NCBI GenBank assembly: GCA_963814985.1
Contig: CAWFFV010000009.1
Location: 1 to 64,000 of the forward strand
Direction of reading: 5' to 3'
Length of the DNA: 64,000 bases
DNA from: CAWFFV01 sp963814985
GTDB taxonomy: Bacteria > Chloroflexota > Ktedonobacteria > Ktedonobacterales > Ktedonobacteraceae
The notes beneath the pieces are model-generated. The model made no database searches. It saw only the letters and a list, made by a program, of their open reading frames with translations, and had not been told where the DNA came from. Position 1 is the stretch's first letter. Every line of letters starts with the position of its first letter. Both the position numbers and the translations under genes were made by a program. Of the stretch, positions 58,236 to 64,000 are shown piece by piece.

Positions 58236-58832
58236 ATGGCCTTACCATACGAACGCTGGATCAGCCTTGAAGAATACCACGAGATGGAGCGTACCAGTGA
58301 GATCAAGTATGAGTACTCAAATGGGCGTGTCTACGCAATGTCAGGAGGAACGTTTGAGCACTCACAAATAGCGCTCAATCTGGGTGCCGCGCTAACTCCT
58401 CACTTGCGTGGCAAAATTTGCCGAGTAGCGAACTCTGATATGAAGGTGTTGCCGTTAGGTGATGAAAATCCCTCTTATTTGCCTGATGTTACCGTTACCT
58501 GCAATCCTGAAGACTACAAATATGGCTCTACGGCTATTCGCTCCCCGCGTCTCATTATCGAAGTGCTTTCACCATCGACCGCCTACAAAGATCGTGGAGA
58601 GAAATTAAGGGTCTATCAGTCATGTCCGACAGTTGAAGAGTATGTGATGATCAGTACACATCATCAAGAGGTTGAAGTCTACCATCGTGAGGATGCCAAC
58701 AAGTGGACACTGACCCGGTATACGCATGAACACAATGTGCTATTCGCAAGTGTAGAGCTGACAATACCAGTGGCAGAGATTTATGCGGATACTGGTGTGC
58801 CAGTGCTTACATCGGTCTTCTCTACTGATTAG
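58236..58832 (+). CDS. Uma2/DUF820 family putative endonuclease
   Basis: A 198-residue PD-(D/E)XK-like protein of the Uma2 family, abundant in cyanobacteria and Chloroflexota. It opens with the ISLEEYHEME helix and has YEYSNGRVYAMSGG (Glu of the active site), then the core YLPDVTVTC (Asp) and RLIIEVLSPSTAYKDRGEKL (E and K). Family roles are unproven; links to mobile elements have been suggested. The ATG at 58236 has an AAAGGA site. It is 54 bases after tetR in the same direction, perhaps co-transcribed. Confidence 0.87.
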   Translation: MALPYERWISLEEYHEMERTSEIKYEYSNGRVYAMSGGTFEHSQIALNLGAALTPHLRGKICRVANSDMKVLPLGDENPSYLPDVTVTCNPEDYKYGSTAIRSPRLIIEVLSPSTAYKDRGEKLRVYQSCPTVEEYVMISTHHQEVEVYHREDANKWTLTRYTHEHNVLFASVELTIPVAEIYADTGVPVLTSVFSTD

Positions 58833-58841
58833 CTAGAAATA

Positions 58842-59074
58842 GTCTCATGTTCCTGGTAACTATTCAGGTCTCCTCGTCACCTGCGGTGGCTCGCTCTCAT
58901 TTTCATGAGTCATCCCTGTAACTATTCAGGTACCCTCACCACCTGCGGTGGCTCGCTCTTGTTTTATGTGGGTTGCGGAGTTTGCGCCGCAAACACCGCA
59001 ACCCACATAAAACAACCTGCGAAGCGCCTCAGGCGCTGAGGAATCAGGAAAAGGGACCTAAGTAGTTACTATTC
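58842..59074. repeat. dispersed inverted-repeat element, copy D (partial left end plus full copy)
   Basis: A partial left end (58842-58897, CTCATGTTCCTGGTAAC to GGTGGCTCGCTCT) is followed directly by a full copy (58904-59074). The central palindrome arms are 58961-58986 and 58988-59013 (26 bp, one mismatch, one-base loop, apex TTTGCG-c-CGCAAA). The AGCGCC-tca-GGCGCT hairpin and GAGGAATCA follow. The right terminal repeat is present but diverged (GACCTAAGTAGTTAC). No gene is inside; the region fills the gap between Uma2 and acyP. Confidence 0.9.
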
Positions 59075-59140
59075 CTAAAAGCCCTCTCCATTGCTCACAA
59101 GGGCTATGCTCACAGCACAGAGTATGCTATCATAGGGACC

Positions 59141-59437
59141 ATGAACCAGAGCGATAAGCAAAATAGAGAAGAACTCCATGCAGTAGTACGCGGAGATGTG
59201 CAAGGAGTGGGCTTTCGCTATTTTGTGGTACAGAAAGCCCTGACCATCGGGCTGCGTGGGTATGTACGCAACGAAAGCAACGGCGATGTAGTAGTGGTCG
59301 CTCAAGGACCTCGGCCTACCCTCGAACGTCTCCTCACACAGTTACGCCTGGGACCTCCGGCGGCACAAGTGCATGAGGTACAGACAACATGGAGAGAACC
59401 GACGGAGCATTTCAGCGGCTTCCACATCCGCTGGTAA
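59141..59437 (+). CDS. acyP: acylphosphatase
   Basis: A 98-residue acylphosphatase, hydrolysing carboxyl-phosphate bonds such as acetyl phosphate. The phosphate loop GDVQGVGFRYFV (about residues 18-29), with its catalytic Arg, and the Asn in GYVRNESNGDV (about 40-50) are both intact. A short N-terminal extension of 10 residues precedes the fold. It is the first gene of a run with gatC and gatA, 20 bases apart. Confidence 0.95.
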   Translation: MNQSDKQNREELHAVVRGDVQGVGFRYFVVQKALTIGLRGYVRNESNGDVVVVAQGPRPTLERLLTQLRLGPPAAQVHEVQTTWREPTEHFSGFHIRW

Positions 59438-59457
59438 AAGATACAAAGAGGACACCA

Positions 59458-59751
59458 ATGATTGATCGCGAGACGGTACAAAATGTAGCCAAACTCGCCA
59501 GGTTGGGACTGAGCGAGGAAGATATCGAAACCTTTGGAAACCAGCTTTCCGTTATCCTGGATAATATACGCATTTTGCAAGAGGTCGACGTGAGCGGAGT
59601 CTCACCAACTGCACATGCCTCACGTCTTACCAATATTATGCGTGCGGATATTCCACAACCGTCATACTCACCAGAAGTACTGCTGGCTAACGCTCCAGAT
59701 CAGGAAGACAACTGTTTAAAGGTCAACGCAGTGCTGGAGGGCATGGGATGA
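59458..59751 (+). CDS. gatC: aspartyl/glutamyl-tRNA amidotransferase subunit C
   Basis: A 97-residue GatC, the small stabilising subunit of the GatCAB amidotransferase. The family pattern VAKLARLGLSEEDIETFGNQL (about residues 9-29, shown only in part) and LQEVDVSGVSPT are present. The ATG at 59458 fits the family N-terminus (MIDRETV) with a GAGG site upstream; the frame extends further upstream but that part overlaps acyP. Its stop overlaps the gatA start as ATGA. Confidence 0.93.
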   Translation: MIDRETVQNVAKLARLGLSEEDIETFGNQLSVILDNIRILQEVDVSGVSPTAHASRLTNIMRADIPQPSYSPEVLLANAPDQEDNCLKVNAVLEGMG

Positions 59752-61208
59752 CAGAATTATATAAATTGACTATCCATGAGGCTGGGGAACTGCTCCGCCA
59801 ACATAAAATCTCCTCTGTCGAGTTGACACAGGCCCATCTTGACCGCATTCGAGCAGTGGAACCTGAAGTACGTGCTTTTACACTGGTAACTGATGATCTG
59901 GCTCTACAGCAAGCGAAAGACGCCGACAAACGCTTTGCCAGTGGCGAACAGTTGTCCCCACTCACAGGTATCCCTCTGGCAATTAAAGATGTAATCTGTA
60001 CCAAAGGGATCACAACCACCTGTGGCTCCCGTATGCTGGAAAACTTCAAGCCCCCATTTGATGCTGCCGTCATGGAGCGCCTTAATGCCGCAGGAACCGT
60101 GATGGTTGGTAAGACAAATATGGACGAGTTTGCGATGGGGTCCTCCACGGAGCACTCGGCCTTCTTTAATACCCACAATCCCTGGGACCTGGAGCGTGCG
60201 CCAGGTGGGAGTAGCGGTGGATCAGCGGCGGCTGTAGCGGCGGGTATGGCAATGGGGGCCTATGGTAGCGATACCGGCGGGTCTATCCGTCAACCGGCCT
60301 CACTCTGCAATCTGGTTGGTCTTAAACCAACCTATGGACGTGTTCCACGCTTCGGTCTGGTGGCATTTGCTTCTTCTCTTGACCAGATTGGCCCCTTCGC
60401 TCGTAATGCACGCGATGCCGCCACGCTCTTACAAGTAATTGCAGGACAAGACCCGCGCGATGCAACCAGTTCACCTGCGCCAGTACAAGACTATAGCGCA
60501 GCACTGACAGGGAGCATCAAGGGATTACGTATCGGCGTACCAGAAGAATATTGGGTCGAGGGGACATCGTCGGGTGTAATCAAGACGGTCCGTCAGGACA
60601 TTGAACTCCTACGTGAAATGGGAGCCGAAGTAGACGAGGTTTCCTTACCACATACAAAGTATGGTGTGGCCGCTTACTATATCATTGCACCTGCCGAGGC
60701 TAGCGCTAACCTTGCTCGCTATGATGGTGTCAAGTACGGCTATTCCTACCACGATACCAATGATATGTGGGAAGCGATGGAGAAAACACGCCAGAACGGT
60801 TTTGGTCCTGAAGTGAAACGCCGCATTATGCTGGGAACCTATGCTCTCTCTGCTGGCTACTATGATGCCTACTATAAGCAAGCCGAGAAGATACGTTCAC
60901 TAATCACGCGCGACTTCGAGCAGGCCTTCGAACGCTTTGACGTGCTGGTCAGCCCCACATCTCCAACAGTTGCCTTTAAGCTAGGTGAGATCTCTGACCC
61001 CTATCAGATGTATCTAGAAGACGTCTTCACCATTCCGGCAAACCTGGCTGGAATTTGTGGTGTTTCAATTCCCGGTGGCTTCAGTGAGGGTCTGCCTGTA
61101 GGCCTACAATTATTGGGAAATGCTTTTGCAGAAGACCGTATTCTACGTGTCGCTGATGCTTTTGAACGTGTGACTGATTATCATAACCTTTGGCCCAAAG
61201 CATTATAA
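59748..61208 (+). CDS. gatA: aspartyl/glutamyl-tRNA amidotransferase subunit A
   Basis: A 486-residue GatA, the amidase that supplies ammonia to convert Glu-tRNA(Gln) or Asp-tRNA(Asn). The catalytic Lys is in PLAIKDVI (about residues 75-82). The amidase signature APGGSSGGSAAAVA (about 150-163) holds one Ser, and the second is in YGSDTGGSIRQPAS (about 171-184). Length is normal. It is coupled to gatC by ATGA overlap. gatB is not in the window. Confidence 0.97.
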   Translation: MTELYKLTIHEAGELLRQHKISSVELTQAHLDRIRAVEPEVRAFTLVTDDLALQQAKDADKRFASGEQLSPLTGIPLAIKDVICTKGITTTCGSRMLENFKPPFDAAVMERLNAAGTVMVGKTNMDEFAMGSSTEHSAFFNTHNPWDLERAPGGSSGGSAAAVAAGMAMGAYGSDTGGSIRQPASLCNLVGLKPTYGRVPRFGLVAFASSLDQIGPFARNARDAATLLQVIAGQDPRDATSSPAPVQDYSAALTGSIKGLRIGVPEEYWVEGTSSGVIKTVRQDIELLREMGAEVDEVSLPHTKYGVAAYYIIAPAEASANLARYDGVKYGYSYHDTNDMWEAMEKTRQNGFGPEVKRRIMLGTYALSAGYYDAYYKQAEKIRSLITRDFEQAFERFDVLVSPTSPTVAFKLGEISDPYQMYLEDVFTIPANLAGICGVSIPGGFSEGLPVGLQLLGNAFAEDRILRVADAFERVTDYHNLWPKAL

Positions 61209-61272
61209 GTTGTTCGTTCGTGGAGGAGTGCGTTCTCACTTCTCCATATAGTGATATGATGTGAGATACTTT

Positions 61273-62247
61273 ATGGAACAGCGTCGTATCCTGGCTCTTT
61301 TTCTAGTGCTACTTGCCCTTTGTATTGGCATCATGTCACCTATACTTGCCTTCACATCATTAGGAACACATCTGCTTGGTACGATGGGGTTGCTTACACC
61401 AACGGCAACCCCCACACCCCTTCCTCCAACGCCAACACCACTTCCGAAACCCATCCTTACGGTCAATAGCAAACCACCGATAATTAGTGCAACAGCCGGT
61501 TATCTGGTTGACATGGACACCGGGCATATATTGGCCGACATCAATGGTGAGGAAACGCTGCCAATGGCGAGCACAACGAAGATTATGACCGCGCTCATTG
61601 CTATCCAGACAGGAGATCTCAACCAACTCGTTCCAGTCAAACAAGATGCGCTTAACAGGATACTGGCAGGAGGAAGCAGTGCACAACTGGTTCTCGACGA
61701 TGAAATACCACTGAAAGATCTTCTCTACGGCCTTCTGTTACCTTCGGGAGACGATGCTGCTGTAGCAATTGCCGATGCGTTGGGTGGAAACTCGAATAAT
61801 TTTGTACAGAGGATGAATCTCTTTGCCTATCGTTTACGTTTATTCCATACTCACTATAGCAACCCTGATGGTCTGACTCTCGATAATAACCAAAATCACT
61901 ATACAACAGCATCTGATCTTATACGGCTAACTGCATATGCGATGGCCATTCCCTTGTTCGCCAGGATAGTGCAAACGCAAAGCTATACTCTGGCAGCAAA
62001 TGGACAACACCGGGCATATCAATGGGCCACTACCAACCTGCTCCTTGCCAGTTATGCTGGCATGGTGGGAATCAAAACAGGCCATACCGATGCTGCTGGC
62101 TACTGTCTGGTTTTTGAAGCCATACGAAATGGTCACCACTTAATGGGTGTAGTGCTCAATAGTCCCAGTGAAACTCAACGCAATCAGGATGTCATATCCT
62201 TGCTGAACTGGGGCTTTGCGTTGCCACTCCTCCCACCCAATCCTTGA
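61273..62247 (+). CDS. D-alanyl-D-alanine carboxypeptidase (peptidase S11)
   Basis: A 324-residue DacA/DacF-like penicillin-binding protein that trims peptidoglycan stem peptides outside the membrane. An N-terminal signal/anchor helix (ALFLVLLALCIGIM, about residues 7-20) is followed by a Pro/Thr linker of TPTPLPPTPTP type. The active Ser and Lys are in MASTTKIMTAL (SxxK). The second motif is SGD (LPSGDDAAVA), and KTG is in VGIKTGHTDAAG. The start at ATG 61273 is chosen over a GTG four codons earlier. All three motifs are intact. Confidence 0.93.
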   Translation: MEQRRILALFLVLLALCIGIMSPILAFTSLGTHLLGTMGLLTPTATPTPLPPTPTPLPKPILTVNSKPPIISATAGYLVDMDTGHILADINGEETLPMASTTKIMTALIAIQTGDLNQLVPVKQDALNRILAGGSSAQLVLDDEIPLKDLLYGLLLPSGDDAAVAIADALGGNSNNFVQRMNLFAYRLRLFHTHYSNPDGLTLDNNQNHYTTASDLIRLTAYAMAIPLFARIVQTQSYTLAANGQHRAYQWATTNLLLASYAGMVGIKTGHTDAAGYCLVFEAIRNGHHLMGVVLNSPSETQRNQDVISLLNWGFALPLLPPNP

Positions 62248-62367
62248 TCACAGAAGGATTTCCGTACCTCTTTTCCCATTCGGATAAACTGGTACTGGCA
62301 AGGTCACAACAAACATGATAGAATAGTCACATCTACTCGTGCCATGTAGTTTGAATAGAGTACTAAA

Positions 62368-63635
62368 ATGCGCTACGCTATTTTTACTGATATACACGCA
62401 AATCTTGAGGCATTGGAAGCAGTGCTAGCAAAAATTGATGAGCTAGCACTGGAAGAACCTATTGACCAAATCTGGTTCCTGGGGGATCTGGTCGGCTACG
62501 GTCCGAATCCCAACGAATGTATTGTCAAACTACGTGACCGTACAGATGTCATTATCGCCGGCAACCATGACTGGGCTGCTGTTGGAAAGATCGACCTGGA
62601 AGATTTTAGTGCGGCTGCACGCGTTTCAGCAGAGTGGACAGCGGAGCAACTCACTGAAGAACACCGGGCATTTCTCACTGATCTGCCTGAAAGAATCGAA
62701 ATCGGCGATTGTACTCTTGTTCACGGTAGCCCTTATGGTCCCCTCTGGGAGTATCTCACCTCAGAGGTGCTGGCTGAACGTAGTTTCCAACATTTCAGTA
62801 GCCGCTACTGCTTTGTGGGCCATACCCATGTTCCCGTCATTTTCCAACAACCTGACACGATTGCCACCACTCCTACCATTCCGCTAGACTTGAGCGAATT
62901 GAGTGTACAAGAGGATCTGGTAGACGATAACGAGGAAGAAGAGGATGATGACGGAACCTCCAAAACAGTTGCAATCCACCCAACAACGCAGATTGAGGTC
63001 ACATCGGAGATAGAAAGTCCTCATACAGCTCTGGACATTTCTCAAACTACTATCACCGATACTACTGAGACAACGCCAGAAACCCAACAGCAAGAGACAA
63101 ATAACGAAGTGACGAGCCAGATCGCTGCCTCTCAAGAGCCTGAAGACACCGAAGAGACTGAAGATTCTGCTGTTCCTCAAGAGAGAGGAGGGATACAACT
63201 GAGGCACAAGAGGATCTCCCATCGGCTACCATAGAAGATCAAAGTACTGGAGAAGACGACACACCAGAGATTGAACAGAAGGATGAGATCACACCTGAAG
63301 AGTCCATTCTCGATGCTGAGGATCGTCTCAACCAGGAAATTGAGGAATTGTTAGGCCTTCTGGGACTCAGCCAGAGTTTGATCAATGTCACAAATGAGAT
63401 GATTATCCCACCTGAGGGAGATTGGCAAAACACACCAGCCTATCGCGCTATTGTCAATCCAGGTGGTGTTGGACAGCCACGTGATGGTGATCCTCGTGCA
63501 GCTTTTATGATCTATGACACAGAACATGGCTTCTCGTTTTATCGCATTTCTTATGCTTTTAAGAAGACACAGGAGAAGATCATCAAGGTCGGCCTGCCGC
63601 AATATCTGGCGACACGCCTGGCTCATGGTCGTTAA
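62368..63635 (+). pseudogene. calcineurin-like metallophosphoesterase with long acidic insert, frameshifted
   Basis: A YfcE/YmdB-type phosphoesterase: FTDIHANLEAL (about residues 5-15), FLGDLVGYGPNP, IAGNHDWAA, LVHGSPYGPLWEYL and FVGHTHVP give the metal ligands. The fold then has an insert of about 190 residues that is extremely rich in Glu, Asp, Thr and Ser. The final strands resume at VNPGGVGQPRDGDP. A frame break at GGG 63190-63192 (one G missing) lies inside the insert, so the ORF as written ends at 63234 without the final strands. It is 132 bases downstream of the carboxypeptidase and just before pth. Confidence 0.85.
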
Positions 63636-63641
63636 TCCATT

Positions 63642-64000
63642 ATGAAACTGGTAGTTGGCCTGGGTAATCCAGGCTCTCAATATGAGCAGACACGACACAA
63701 CGTTGGTTTTCGTATCGTGGATGCATTGGCGACACAGCTTGGCTGGAAATGGGAACGACAGGGGAGAGCCATGCTGGCAAGCGGAACCCTCGGCGCGGAA
63801 AAAGTGGTATTGGTCAAACCTATTACCTATATGAACAAGAGTGGAGAGGCTGTGGGCGAGCTGGTTCGTTGGTATAAGCTGTCGCCGGAAGATGTGCTTG
63901 TGGTCTATGATGATCTGGATCTTCCAGTTGGTAAAATACGTCTACGCAGCAATGGTAGTGCGGCAGGACACAATGGGCTGAGCAATATTATCCAGCATCT
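63642..64000 (+). CDS. pth: peptidyl-tRNA hydrolase (partial, runs off the right edge)
   Basis: The first 119 residues of Pth, which recycles tRNA from dropped-off peptidyl-tRNA. The family opening VVGLGNPGSQYEQTRHNVGF (about residues 4-23) contains the catalytic His in RHNVGF. ITYMNKSGEAV and DDLDLPVGKIRLR follow, then GSAAGHNGL at the edge with the conserved second His. The reading frame is clean to the window end. The ATG at 63642 lies six bases after the phosphoesterase stop. Confidence 0.96.
   Translation, partial: MKLVVGLGNPGSQYEQTRHNVGFRIVDALATQLGWKWERQGRAMLASGTLGAEKVVLVKPITYMNKSGEAVGELVRWYKLSPEDVLVVYDDLDLPVGKIRLRSNGSAAGHNGLSNIIQH

Overview
The window looks like a chromosomal segment of a filamentous, soil-type Chloroflexota bacterium, most likely of the Ktedonobacteria. 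That placement is an inference from the rRNA context, the IS607/TnpB elements, the large signalling genes and the gene styles; it was not computed. The left edge is an rRNA operon on the minus strand (16S then 23S, no tRNA in the spacer) with two well-formed upstream promoters. It is followed by tyrA and a decayed IS607-type element whose TnpB gene is full length.

Region by region. 8.5-11.8 kb: a sugar ABC importer operon (binding lipoprotein and two permeases, no ATPase) in which all three reading frames are damaged. 11.9-18.3 kb: a GTPase with a hypothetical partner, a Cys/Met-metabolism PLP enzyme, a BON-domain protein and a GH1 beta-glucosidase. 18.7-19.9 kb: an autoregulated-looking TetR and membrane protein pair. 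20.1-25.2 kb: an orphan complex-I-like operon (NuoB; a NuoI/NuoE-like fusion; NuoF; a NuoG-N/GltD/ferredoxin fusion) with at least six frame lesions. 25.6-28.1 kb: a BNR-repeat lipoprotein and leuB. 28.1-42.9 kb: a large co-directional signalling locus. It encodes a GAF-PAS histidine kinase apparently fused to a REC-winged-helix regulator, a double REC protein, a DUF4388 protein, two CheY-like proteins, CheW, an MCP with a long PQFG repeat tail, and a CheA split into an HPt protein and a kinase protein. No CheR or CheB is present. 43.7-47.2 kb: an AttH/CrtC-like lipoprotein and an MMPL transporter. 47.5-50.6 kb: smpB, a glyoxalase remnant and an ABC-2 export system. 50.7-56.2 kb: two small genes and a MoxR, DUF58, transglutaminase operon. 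56.5-58.8 kb: an SDR divergent from a TetR, then a Uma2-like gene. 59.1-64 kb: acyP, gatC, gatA, a D-Ala-D-Ala carboxypeptidase, a metallophosphoesterase with a huge acidic insert, and pth running off the edge.

The least expected item is a dispersed non-coding repeat, about 175 bp when complete. It has about 27-bp terminal inverted repeats, two small internal hairpins and a very long central palindrome. The palindrome arms differ from copy to copy, while the apex (TTTGCGGCGCAAA-like) is conserved. Copies or parts of it lie at 18.4, 43.5, 48.2, 48.7, 58.8 and 58.9 kb, and a lone related palindrome lies at 11.8 kb.

A caution for every reader: 15 or more genes' worth of reading frame shows single-base breaks. 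Many fall in short homopolymers, so some may be sequencing indels. They are strongly clustered (sugar ABC, nuo-like and kinase loci), while about 11 kb of large chemosensory genes has none.
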